This document shows, piece by piece, positions 44,901 to 54,394 of a stretch of DNA of 64,000 nt (positions are counted from its first letter, which is position 1; each line of letters begins with the position of its first letter). This DNA comes from Diaporthe sp. PMI_573. Taxonomy: Eukaryota; Ascomycota; Sordariomycetes; Diaporthales; Diaporthaceae. Made by a program: the position numbers and the translations under genes. The notes under the pieces are model-generated. The model had not been told where the DNA came from. It ran no database searches and saw only the letters and a list, made by a program, of their open reading frames with translations. The stretch lies in assembly GCA_021399435.1 (NCBI GenBank), contig JAJTUP010000010.1:868001-932000 (forward strand), written 5' to 3'.

Positions 44901-45887
44901 ATGGCATTCTACGACGTGACCATCATCGGTGGGGGACCCGCAGGCCTCACGGCGGCAGCCACGCTAGCCCGGCAGCTACACACGACCGTGGTCTTCGACT
45001 CCAACAAGTACCGCAACGCGATGTCCCAGGAGATGCATATGGTGCCCAGCCTCGAGGGCAAGGACCCGGCCGAGTTCCGGCGCGAGGCGAGGGAAGGGAT
45101 CACGTCGAGGTACGGCAGCACGGTGGAGTTCCAGGACGTGGCGGTGGCAAAAGTGCAGAAGAAGGGCGACGCGCACTTTGTGACGACGGACGCGGAGGGC
45201 AAGACCTGGAGGTCGCGCAAGTTGCTGCTGGCCATCGGGTCGACGGACGTGTTCCCGCGGATCGAGGGGTTCGGCGACCTCTGGGGCACGCGCATCTTCC
45301 ACTGCCTTTTCTGCAAGGGCTACGAGGACAGGGGCGCGGCGTCGGTGGGCGTGCTGGCTGTCGCCCCCGTGGCGCTGCCGACGGACGTGATGGTGATGGT
45401 GGCGGTGCACGCGGCGGCGAACGCGGCGCAGCTGGCGGAGCGGGTGACGCTGTATGCCAGCGGGGACAAGGCGCTGGCGGCCGGGCTCAAGGCGGCGGCG
45501 CGGAAGCAGCCCGGGTGGACGGTGGAGCCGCGGAAGATCAGGCGTCTCGCGGCCGCGGCTGCTGGGGAGGGCGAGGCGGAGGGCAAATGGGTGACGGTGG
45601 AGTTTGAGGACGGGACCAGCAGGAGGGAGAGGTTCCTGGTCAACCAGCCCCTGACGGTGCCGGGAGGGCCGTTTGTGGGCCAGCTCGGGCTCGCGACGAG
45701 CCCCCTGGGGGACATCCTGGCCGAGCCGCCGTTTCACCAGACCAGTGTGCGAGGGGTGTTCGCGGCGGGTGACTGCATGACGCCCAACAAGGTGGTGCCG
45801 ACGGCCATCGCCAGCGGTAGCAACGCGGCGGTCGGGGCTTCGACGCAGCTGCAGTCCGAGAAGTACGGGTTCAAGTCTGTGGTGTGA
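44901..45887 (+). CDS. GliT/thioredoxin-reductase-like FAD oxidoreductase
   Basis: A 328-aa single-exon flavoenzyme. FAD site: DVTIIGGGPAGLTAAATLAR. Redox-active CxxC: Cys135 and Cys138 in HCLFCKGYEDRG. C-terminal FAD block: GVFAAGDCMTPNKVVPTAI. The second Rossmann motif is weak (VGVLAVAP rather than GxGxxA), as in the GliT branch of fungal dithiol oxidases rather than NADPH-dependent thioredoxin reductases. GliT-type enzymes close disulfide bridges in epidithiodioxopiperazine toxins and protect the producer. No NRPS or other epipolythiodioxopiperazine-pathway gene is visible in the window, so this is a stand-alone homologue, perhaps for detoxification or general redox. It shows strong G/C at codon third positions, unlike its A/T-rich flanks. 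Confidence 0.88.
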   Translation: MAFYDVTIIGGGPAGLTAAATLARQLHTTVVFDSNKYRNAMSQEMHMVPSLEGKDPAEFRREAREGITSRYGSTVEFQDVAVAKVQKKGDAHFVTTDAEGKTWRSRKLLLAIGSTDVFPRIEGFGDLWGTRIFHCLFCKGYEDRGAASVGVLAVAPVALPTDVMVMVAVHAAANAAQLAERVTLYASGDKALAAGLKAAARKQPGWTVEPRKIRRLAAAAAGEGEAEGKWVTVEFEDGTSRRERFLVNQPLTVPGGPFVGQLGLATSPLGDILAEPPFHQTSVRGVFAAGDCMTPNKVVPTAIASGSNAAVGASTQLQSEKYGFKSVV

Positions 45888-47305
45888 CAGGCCCAATGCT
45901 CTGATGCCGGAAAGGTGGATGCGATATTGAATGTATAGATTGTGACTGGATGAGTTGATCAGCGTACTGCATACCTAGATATCCTGTCGATGCACTCAGT
46001 GCCCAGTGACTGAATGCAGGCGTGGAATGCAGCACAAGTACCGAGTGGGGGACGAGAGACGCTTGCGGTTCCTACTGCACGCGAGGTTGAGGGCCAAGTC
46101 CACATCCAGACGACGAGCACACGACCGCCAAGGGGCGTAGAATCCGGACGGAATGTGTCAAGACCTGGGTCGGGTGACACGACATTATCACATGCCCCTC
46201 TTTGGGCCAAGTGCTGCAGGGCATGGCACATACGGGCTACACCAGGCCACAATGCAGGTGCTGATAATCGTCAAACCAAGGAAAAAGGGTGACACAGCGT
46301 GTAAGGAGATGTCGTTGGGCCAGGCCACAGGAAGCAGCGAGAACCACTGATAGTGTCGACATGATGAGAGCTGAGCTGGGGAGTCAATAGTCACGGAGAC
46401 TAATTATTGTAGCCTACTCAGTTAAGCGTGATGCATGATGCATCATCATGATGAGGGCGACTGGAGGCGGTGGGTGGGGTTGGCTCAAAGACGGTTGTGA
46501 CCAGTCCCGGTGCAGCCAGCCAGCCAGGTCGACGGAGACCAAGCTAATTGACTGGGCATGATTGGCCCCAAACCTGCAGCCACTTCAGCACTTTCGTCTT
46601 GATGTTTCGACCTCAGATCCGGCGCATCCTCTCACCGTTTCTCCAACACACCGGCTCACTGCAACACTGCAACATTGCAACACTACAACACTACAGGGAT
46701 CGATTAATGATGGATGGATTGATTGACTGCCCGACTGCCTGACTGCCTGACTGACTGCTACAATTCACCAACGAAAAGACCTGTCCCTCGACCCGAACCC
46801 GAACCTCAAACGCGGCCTTGTCCCTGAGCGCGACAAGCCGGTGGCCCCACACAACAACTCTGCACTTCTGCCGCGCTGTTCTCAACTCGAACCCGACTCG
46901 ATCCGGCCTTGGCTGCTTGGAACCAGGCGCACGTCGAATGCACCTGCTGCTGCTCGAATAAGGGGTCCAGGACCAGCAAAGCCGTCCCAAACCCACGCCT
47001 TGCCAAGCTCGTTGGCTCCCCCCACTCGACACTCCGGGCTCCCCCAAGCGCATGCATCCACGTCTGATGTCAGGCCCGATAGAAAAAGAAATACCCACAT
47101 TGACCGCCTCCTCGTCACTACCTGCAGATTAAATCAGCCTCCTTTTTTGGGTTCCATCTGCATCTCCAATTCGCTTCGGCAGCAGCTCGCCCTACGTCTC
47201 GCTTCTCGTTCTTGTTCTCGTCCCGCCTCGACCAGGCCTGACCTGACCTGACCCGACCCGACCACACCACGTCCTGCCACTGCCCAACCCGCATCGCAGC
47301 CCAAG
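45888..47305. other. Gene-free interval with simple repeats
   Basis: 3' flank of the GliT-like gene and long leader of the HAL3-ankyrin gene. Visible patterns: a perfect 12-bp palindrome ATGATGCATCAT at 46435-46446, CAACACTGCAACA-type repeats near 46660-46695, a GACTGCCT repeat at ~46726-46760, and a CCTGA/CCCGA repeat at ~47236-47262. Confidence 0.5.
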
Positions 47306-49132
47306 ATGGCCTCCTCGTCGGCCGCAGACGCCTCTACTTCAGCAGACGAACCGCCACCCAGGCCGCCGGTCATACCCCGAGGTCTCGGTAGACTCTCCTC
47401 CGCCGTCTCCATAAACGAGATGCAGCGCCCTCGCAAGCTCAAGCTCCTCGTCGCCGCGAACGGGCCCAAGGATGTCGCGTGGGCCCAGACACTGGCCGTC
47501 AGGCTCTCAAAGGAATCCCAGATCGTGGTCCGCGCCATAGTCGACGACATGACCCACCGGCTGGCCCAGGAGATTGTATGCTACCAGAACAAGTCCTTCA
47601 ACACCAAGGGCGATGGGTGCTCCAGGGAGATGGACGACCTGCACTACCGTGCATTCGAGCTGGTCGAGTGGGCAGACCTCCTGGTCCTGGCCCCGATAGA
47701 CACGGACAATCTGGCTAAGATGATGGGCGGCATCGCAGATACTCTGCTGCTCGAGGTTTTGCGCAGCTGGGACGCCTCCAAGAGGATCCTCATGGTGCCC
47801 GGCATGTCTACCCACATGTGGGAGAACCCTGTCACAAGGAAGCAGATGGGCAAGCTGCACAAGAAGTGGCAGTGGATCAGGGTCCTGCAGCCCATACTCT
47901 GGTCCTACGACGGGCCCGAGCACCACGGCGTGCCCAAGAGGGTGGCCAAGTGGGGCGCACTGAACGAGCTCGTCACCATCATCAAGAACCAGGCCGACCT
48001 CCTGTCGCTGGGCCACGACGTTGACGCCGCCACCCAGGGGCTCGTCGCCAAAAACAGCAAGCAGTCGAGCGCCACCCTCCCCGCCGAGCTGTGGAGCATC
48101 ATCTTCGAGCACACCGGCGACTGGGAGCTGGCACAGGCCTGCGGGATCTACACGAACCTCCCCGTGCCCACGCACCTCGGCTGGCGACTCGAGCCGCGGG
48201 ACACCACGGACCCCCTTTCCGTCTACCAGCACGAGCTCGAGTGGACCATCCTGAGCGCGAGCTCCGACGCAATCTGCAAGAAGCTGTCCGAATCCCCCGA
48301 CTCGTTCCACGAGCTCAGCGCCCTGGCCATCAAGCTCATCTTCAAATTCACCCTGACCGACGTCCTCAGCTACATCGAAGCCAACTGCCCCCACATGTTC
48401 AAGTGCTTCGACGGCAAGACCATCCCCACCAAGGCCTCGGCCTACTACGGACGCATCGAGATCCTGGACTGGTGGGCGCGCAGCCCGTCCTTCCTGCAGA
48501 AGCAGTACGACAACGAGGCCGTCGACGTCGCGAGCCAGAACGGCTACGTCCACGTCCTGGAGTGGTGGCGGCGCTCAGGCCTACCCCTCAAGTACACCGC
48601 CGCCGCCCTAGAACAAGCCTCGGCCAGGGGCTACATCCACGTGCTGGAGTGGTGGCGCGAGGCGTACCTCCAGAACCCGGGCGACATCTCCCTAAAACCG
48701 GGCAAGTCCATCCTGGCGGCGGCGCAGTACGGGCAGCTGGACGCGATTCGGTGGTGGGAGGGCTCGGGCATCACGTTCGGGCACGAGGAGCAGGTGTGCA
48801 AGGTGGCGTCGCGGTACGGGCGCGTCTCCGTGCTGGAGCTGTGGCGCGAGCTCAAGGGCGACGACAAGCTGAGCTTCGACTGCTCCATCCTCACCGAGCC
48901 GACGCTCTACTCGCACATCGGCGTCCTGGACTGGTGGATGCGGTACGCACACGGCGAGCTCCCCGGCATGGACGGCCGCCGCGCCAAGAAGGTCGAGTAC
49001 CGCATGATGGATATCGAGGAGTCGCTCGAGGACGCCCTCGGCGACCAGACCGATGTCCGCCGCTGGTGGGCCGAGAACGGCCTCAACCTCGGCATCGGCA
49101 CCACCGCGTGGATGAAGGCGAGGGAGCTCTAG
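47306..49132 (+). CDS. HAL3/PPCDC-like flavoprotein fused to ankyrin-like repeats
   Basis: A 608-aa intronless protein. Residues ~44-230 are a flavoprotein domain of the phosphopantothenoylcysteine decarboxylase/HAL3 family: KLKLLVAANG, WADLLVLAPIDTDNLAKMMGGIADTLLLEVLRSWD, and VPGMSTHMWENPVTRKQM. Compared with active decarboxylases, the Asn of the P-x-M-N-x-x-M-W motif is Ser168. The catalytic His expected just before the WAD motif is also not in its usual place (Ala116; a His lies at 113). It is probably not a decarboxylase. Residues ~370-600 hold several ankyrin-like repeats ending VLEWW or VLDWW (YVHVLEWWRRSGLPL, YIHVLEWWREA, IGVLDWWMR). In yeast, HAL3 relatives also inhibit the phosphatase Ppz1. 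A similar regulatory role is plausible here, the repeats giving target binding; this is inference. Confidence 0.85.
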   Translation: MASSSAADASTSADEPPPRPPVIPRGLGRLSSAVSINEMQRPRKLKLLVAANGPKDVAWAQTLAVRLSKESQIVVRAIVDDMTHRLAQEIVCYQNKSFNTKGDGCSREMDDLHYRAFELVEWADLLVLAPIDTDNLAKMMGGIADTLLLEVLRSWDASKRILMVPGMSTHMWENPVTRKQMGKLHKKWQWIRVLQPILWSYDGPEHHGVPKRVAKWGALNELVTIIKNQADLLSLGHDVDAATQGLVAKNSKQSSATLPAELWSIIFEHTGDWELAQACGIYTNLPVPTHLGWRLEPRDTTDPLSVYQHELEWTILSASSDAICKKLSESPDSFHELSALAIKLIFKFTLTDVLSYIEANCPHMFKCFDGKTIPTKASAYYGRIEILDWWARSPSFLQKQYDNEAVDVASQNGYVHVLEWWRRSGLPLKYTAAALEQASARGYIHVLEWWREAYLQNPGDISLKPGKSILAAAQYGQLDAIRWWEGSGITFGHEEQVCKVASRYGRVSVLELWRELKGDDKLSFDCSILTEPTLYSHIGVLDWWMRYAHGELPGMDGRRAKKVEYRMMDIEESLEDALGDQTDVRRWWAENGLNLGIGTTAWMKAREL

Positions 49133-50487
49133 GGAGGGGTGCTCCCTTCGCGCCCTTGTTTTATTTGCTCTCTGTTGTTGTTCTCGTATATATACACGTA
49201 CATACATGTGTCCATGTGTCTCTTACGGCCAGTCACGCCGGAGCTTGGAGCAGTGGGGTTGGATCTGTTGGTCTTGACACCGGTTGGGAAATGCCGGGGG
49301 GGTTAAGGAAGGAGGCGTTTTGCATTTTTGTGCATTCATAGCAAGGCGTCTAGGTAGATATCAAAAATTGAATCATGGGATCGATTTGTTTCACACACGA
49401 AGATCCGCATGCCCCTGAGGGCCCGCCATCGGCAGTGAATCAAAGCGCTCTCGGAGCAGCCCTCTCGCTCTGCGCGGTTGTCTCCCAGATTCCTAGACTA
49501 CAATCTATCAAAGTGGAGCAAAAGCAGGGTGTGACTGGGCTCGTGCTTGACAGAGAATACGCGTATCCCCGACCGTAAAGGAAGGACGTTAGCCGCCCGC
49601 CAAGCCCTCCCCTCGCTTTCGATTATCTTGGGTTTCCCCCGCTCGTCTGCCCGGCAGTGTAGTTAGGCGGGCCTCCCCCACTGAAATTATATCACATGGA
49701 CGGTGGAGCGCGGAATTCGCCATATCGAGGCATTTCGCGGGATAGGTTTTTTTTTTTGTCATGCCGGTGGTAGCAGAAAATATTAAGTGTGTATGCAAAT
49801 AGACTCAAAGAATATCTGTCAGGCACGAGAAGGATCCGTATGCACATGCAGCTAAGGTAAAGTTGTTCGCCACTAACAACCCTCGAGGGTAGTGGCCCAA
49901 AGGATTTACAATATCTAATCTGATCGCGGGCTTTTTCGCTCCTTTTGCAGCGGCTTCTAACAAATATGTTAATCCACGCTTGGTGGGGGCCGTGTAAACT
50001 GTGGTTGAAGGTCTCGATACAGGAACCACCCTCCGTTCCCGGTCGTCTTGCCAAGATCTTAATGCCAAGTACACGACACCGGCATACAAGGACGGTTGCA
50101 ACCTTACCCCAGAGTAGCATTTATATTGTTCGGTCACACAGCACAGTGACGTAGGTAACTTTGCCTTTACACGCAGATGCCGCAGTGGGGAGAAGTCCTG
50201 CTACTTATAGTACCCCACATATGTTGAGAACAGAAGGGGGGTATAACCGAGGACCAGACAGGAAGTTGGCTCCATCCAAGGAAACAGTAAAGGCGATATT
50301 ATTAATCCAGCTGGAGAAAAAGGCAGGTGCTGGCGGAGTATACTCGTGCAATGCTCTCCCGAGGCCAAGGGGAAACGGGAGTATTAAAAAGAAGCGAAAC
50401 TCTACATTTATGTCGAGGTGTCGAACGTGAACCACAACACATGCTCAACCTGGTCTTTGCCTGTGTAATTGCCTAAATAACCTCACA
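49133..50487. other. Gene-free interval
   Basis: No supported gene. A 67-residue plus frame at 49375-49578 starts with ATG but shows no signal peptide, domain or conservation clue. Confidence 0.4.
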
Positions 50488-51667
50488 ATGAAGTTCTCAC
50501 ATACCTTGGCAGCTATCGCAGCAGCAGCGACACAAGGTCTTGGGGCCCGTACGTACCATCGCCTACACGGATTCGCTACCCCCCTCGCCGTTGACTGACT
50601 GAATTGGTTACAGCTATATCCTCCACGCCGAGCATCCTGATCTTCTCCAAGACCGCGGGGTATCGCCACCTCAGGCAAGTAACCAGCCCTTTTAAACCTC
50701 CATATGTTTTCGAATGTAAAACTTACACCATATACGCATGTAGCATTCCCAACGCCATCGACCTCGTCACTTCCATCGCCGACAAGAATGGGTGGCCCGT
50801 CGTGGCGACAGAGGACTCCTCGGTCTTCACTACTCCCGGAGCCCTGGATAATTACACGACGTTGGCATTCCTGCACACCACTGGCGACTTCTTGATAGAG
50901 CCCGAGTTCGACGGCCTGTACGAATTCCTGATCAATGGTGGTTCTTGGCTGGGCATCCACTCAGGTCGGTTTTTCATCTCTTTGCTGGCTGCACAATCCA
51001 TGCAGACGTTCCAAATGTCCCATTGCTAACCAAGTTGAGATAGCCGCGGACTTTTGGAATAAGACACCGCCTTGGTATACCACCTTGGTTGGATCTCAGG
51101 TGAGGATTTATTCGATCTCTCTACCATAATTACGCCGCAAACTCCTGACATGTCACAACACAGTTCGAGTTCCACCCGTGCTCTCCAGAATGGACATGCA
51201 CCGACGCGCAGAAAGAGCGCTACCCTACCGGTAAGCCCCCGCAGTCTCCATGTACAAAGAATGTTTCACAAGGGACAACTTAACTGATCATGAAATGCTC
51301 ACCTCGATGAACAGGCGGAAACATCCGCAACGACATAATAACCATCCAGGACCACAATCACCCATCCACGGCGGGCCTCCCAACAAGCCACAACCGGACG
51401 GACGAGTGGTACTCGTACAGGGACAACGTGGGCCTGTCGCCAAACTACACTGTCCTCGCCACCCTGAACGAGACGTACATCGACGACATCACGCCCGCGT
51501 ATCTCAGCATGAAGCCCACGCACCCGATCTCGTGGTATCACCTGTTCGAGGGCAAGGCTAGGGCGTGGTACACGGGCCAGGGTCACACGGTCGAGACGTA
51601 CAGCGAGGAGTATTTTATTCAGCATGTCACTGGGGGGCTTGAGTGGGTTGTTGGCGCGAGGGAGTGA
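50488..51667 (+). CDS. Secreted ThuA-like protein
   Basis: Six exons (50488-50548, 50614-50674, 50744-50964, 51044-51099, 51164-51230, 51315-51667) give 272 aa. A signal peptide (KFSHTLAAIAAAATQGLGA) is followed by a ThuA-like domain, a class I glutamine-amidotransferase-like fold named from bacterial trehalose utilisation. Blocks: ILIFSKTAGYRHLSIP, FTTPGALDNYTTLAFLHTTGDFL, YEFLINGGSWLGIHSAAD, W-Y-TTLVGSQFEFHP, then IQDHNHPSTAGLP, HNRTDEWYSY, HPISWYHLFEGKARAWYTGQGH and EEYFIQHVTGGLEWV. The second intron (50675-50743) is GC-AG: donor AG|GCAAGT restores the conserved H-x-S-I-P. The Cys of the amidotransferase triad is not present, as is usual for this family, so the biochemical role is unknown; sugar metabolism outside the cell is a guess. 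Confidence 0.88.
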
Positions 51668-53120
51668 GGAAAGGTTCGGTGAAATGGTCCGCTGTCTCAA
51701 GGCAAAGGGCAGCTGTAGGCATGGTTTCATCCTTGGAGGTCAAGAACCGGGAGGACAGGGTTACGATAAAGCTGATAAGAATGTCTGAATGACCCGTATA
51801 TCCCAAAGTCGCTGGTACCTATCTGTTCCACACCTACCGCCTCGAAAGTTATGTGATGTAGTTCTTCATGTTCAAACGTTCAAACGATCGTTGCGCCATG
51901 AAAGGTTCATTGTCTGCTCGTGTTTCTGATCCAGAATGAATCTCATACCGAGTTTCTTCGATAAAGCGAGACGAGAAGCTCGTACATGCATGTGGATGCT
52001 CACGACTATCCGGTGTTGATCAATTTTCTGCCGTTTCACTTGAAGACCTTCTGTCTGCACTCTCGACCTTCTTTGGATTTTAAATATCCAGCGTCATCAA
52101 TGAGTTTCCACCTCCGCGACATATCCCGACCTTCCCCTGGCTTCTCCTCATGGTATCATGTAACTTTCAGCGAGCGATTCAGCGGGCCAACATCGCCATC
52201 GTAATGAGTCTCTTCAGAGCAAGCTCCTTCTTCTTGAGGTCCTCGGCCGTCGAGTCCTCAACCTCGAGCGCAGACATTGCCTCCGACAGAGTCTGCTCAA
52301 TCTTGTCCTTCTGACCGCGCTTCAGCTTCAGGGACAGGCTGGGGCTTGGCATGGTCTTTGAACTGCGGCCTTTCCAACGACTGTATTGGTCAAGTCGCGC
52401 ATACATGGCATATGTACATACTGCACATCATGGAATTCGCTCTTTCATGTTACCAGAACGGCTGGGGAACATCCTGCAAATGCTGTTGGCAATGAACACA
52501 TCCCTTGCTGGGAGCCCAAGTGAACGACGACCGCTGCCGTGGTCCTTCAACGTTGGATCTGGCAGGCCACATGGGCCCTAGGAATCCAATTGGATACCCT
52601 CGTGTTGCCCAATCTTTTATAACACACATCCCTCTATCGTTCTGTGTGTCTGGATCAAACTCTTGTGCCATGATGCTCTGGTGTGCGGTCATCCAACGGA
52701 TCACTTGCCCGCTCCGGAATGGGAATTTGTCATCTTCGGAGGGACTGGACCTGCAAGAGGGGCGGAGTATACCGCTCCCAAAAGGTCCTCCGAATCATCG
52801 ACGCAACACAGGCGAGTGCATATGGGTCTTCAGCTTCGGCACTATAGACTGTTTTCAGCCCACGGAAGAGATGCCCGCACGCGCGCGTTTCGGACTGAGT
52901 ACGTCCATGAGCGAAGATTCCAAGTGTGCCGAAAGTGATGGGTACGATCTTGCTACAAGGGATCTGCACCGATCTGACCGAAGAGACACCACCGTCACCC
53001 TCAGTTGCGTGGCTCTGCGGTGTGAGGCGTGTGTGTACCAGCCGGTTGCAATGCTGCAACGTTCCGCCGCACGGCAGTCGTCCCCACAGTTGTTTACATA
53101 TCCCGTGCTCGGGTAACCGC
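51668..53120. other. Sparse interval with one small ORF
   Basis: Apart from the small helical ORF listed separately, no supported gene. Overlapping frames around 52505-53116 have no coding signature. Confidence 0.4.
52179..52406 (-). CDS. Possible small helical protein, 75 aa
   Basis: An ATG-initiated short frame whose C-terminal 55 residues look like a charged amphipathic helix ([18 protein letters not shown], then [20 protein letters not shown]). A later Met at 52352 would give a 57-aa form. I do not recognise it, and no introns or partners are evident. It could be a real small protein or chance. Confidence 0.3.
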   Translation of the reverse strand: MYARLDQYSRWKGRSSKTMPSPSLSLKLKRGQKDKIEQTLSEAMSALEVEDSTAEDLKKKELALKRLITMAMLAR

Positions 53121-53827
53121 TCACTGGAACTTGGCAGGATTGCTCGGGATCAGCTTCCGCAGGACCTCGAGCTGCCTCGCCTGCGCCCTGGTGCGGATGT
53201 CGGCGACGTCGCGCTTGTCGCGGCGGTGCAGGCCGTTGGAGAAGACGACTGTGTAGTCCGGGACGGTCTCGCCAGGGGCGATGGTCGTGCGCGGCGAGAG
53301 TGTACAATACTGAGAATCGCCCGTGTCAGCTGTCGCAGTCTTGAATGTATTGTTCCCAGATGATAATGTTCCAGGACGGAAACTAGAGAGGTGAAGTGAA
53401 TACCAACCTTCCCAACAACAGCACCGCTCCCAATCCGACTGCCCACGCCGACGATCGTGCCCTCCCCGATGACAGTACCGCCCGCCTCGACAACCGAGCC
53501 GACCTCAACGGTGCAGTAGTCCATTAAAGTAACCGCAGCGCCTACGCTGCCACGACTGCCAGCCCCAGCACCTTCCGCAGGGAGCGCGCCGACGCGTGTC
53601 CGCTCATGTACTACGCAGCGCTTGCCGATGTCGATGGCTCCGGCCAGTGACTCAATCTTGGCGCGCGGGTGGACGAGGCTCTCGGTCCGCAGCTGGATGG
53701 TGTGGGCGCCCGTGAGGATGGCCGATTCGGCGATGACGAGGGAGCTGGAGAAGCGGACGGGGGCTTTCGGGCCGGCCTGTGCGACGGGCGGGAGGATGGA
53801 ATGGCGCTTCGAGGAGGAGGATGACAT
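53121..53827 (-). CDS. Dynactin subunit 6 (p27), hexapeptide-repeat protein
   Basis: Two exons (53827-53408, 53309-53121; 98-nt intron) give 202 aa. This is the dynactin pointed-end subunit p27, which with p25 caps the Arp filament and helps dynein pick up cargo such as endosomes. A left-handed beta-helix is built from hexapeptide repeats: IQLRTESLVHPRAKIESLAG, IDIGKRCVVHERTRVG, VTLMDYCTVEVGSVVEAGG and GEGTIVGVGSRIGSGAVVG. The C-terminal block after the splice is YCTLSPRTTIAPGETVPDYTVVFSNG, closely matching dynactin 6. A Gly/Ala-rich insert (PAEGAGAGSRGSVG) lies between repeats. Housekeeping gene; cytoplasmic. Confidence 0.9.
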
Positions 53828-53943
53828 ATTGACCGGTGTTTTGTGTATTCCGCCTGTCTTTAAATGTGTCGCTGCGAAGGTGTCGTTCGCGATATGAGCA
53901 TGGTTGTTGATGTTGACGTTGGGTCCGGTCGGCGGAGTGATGG

Positions 53944-54177
53944 CTAGGCGCCGGTAGCCATGCAGTAGACCCCAAGAGTCAGGGTCTTCTCCGAGACAGG
54001 CGGCTCCTTGTTGGACAGCTCTGCCGTTGTGCCCTTGTAGTGGTTCCGGCAGATGGTCTTGGACGGCGTGAACAGGTTGCAAAGCCTAAAGTCAATGAGG
54101 TCAGGCCGAGGAAGGTTGTTGCCACCCCTGCACATCGGTGCACTAACAGCAACGGAGCTCAATGCAGCCCAGGACAT
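53944..54177 (-). CDS. Possible small ORF upstream of dynactin 6
   Basis: 77 codons from ATG 54177, ending LTLGVYCMATGA. The part LCNLFTPSKTICRNHYKGTT has a protein-like composition with two Cys, and a possible 40-nt intron (CTGAC branch, TTTAG end) could lie before it. It sits head-to-head with the complex I gene, 217 bp away. I do not recognise a family; it may be the last exon of a small gene. Confidence 0.35.
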   Translation of the reverse strand: MSWAALSSVAVSAPMCRGGNNLPRPDLIDFRLCNLFTPSKTICRNHYKGTTAELSNKEPPVSEKTLTLGVYCMATGA

Positions 54178-54394
54178 GAGCGATTGCACCTCCAGTCTGT
54201 TATCGCCCCAGATCTCAGAGCCTCACAGGACCAGTCTGGGCCAATCAACGCATCTTCCATTCTAAGCGGCCCCAAGTTTCAATTGCACCTAGACTTAGTT
54301 ATCCCGACAACAACCAACGCCCAGCGACTTCCTGTTGCCAATTGGCACCCCCCAACACCGCTCGACCGAGCACCGACACAGACCCCACGCCACG

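Noticed and set aside
44976..45896. 306-codon minus-strand frame over the GliT-like gene
   Set aside because: Shadow frame rich in Arg/His/Pro produced by high G/C third positions.
37438..46000. A secondary-metabolite cluster (P450, DOPA dioxygenase-like, GliT-like)
   Set aside because: No synthase, terpene cyclase or dedicated regulator is present, and the genes are separated by GH43 and gene-free DNA.
46435..46446. 12-bp palindrome as an operator
   Set aside because: Perfect but isolated, ~860 bp from the next start codon, and within simple-repeat-like DNA; chance is likely.
48091..49341. 416-codon plus frame in the HAL3-ankyrin gene
   Set aside because: Out of frame with the recognised domains; Arg/Pro-rich shadow sequence.
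53150..54082. Single 310-codon version of the dynactin gene
   Set aside because: It reads through the intron into the wrong frame and starts upstream without an ATG. The two-exon model restores the conserved dynactin 6 ending.
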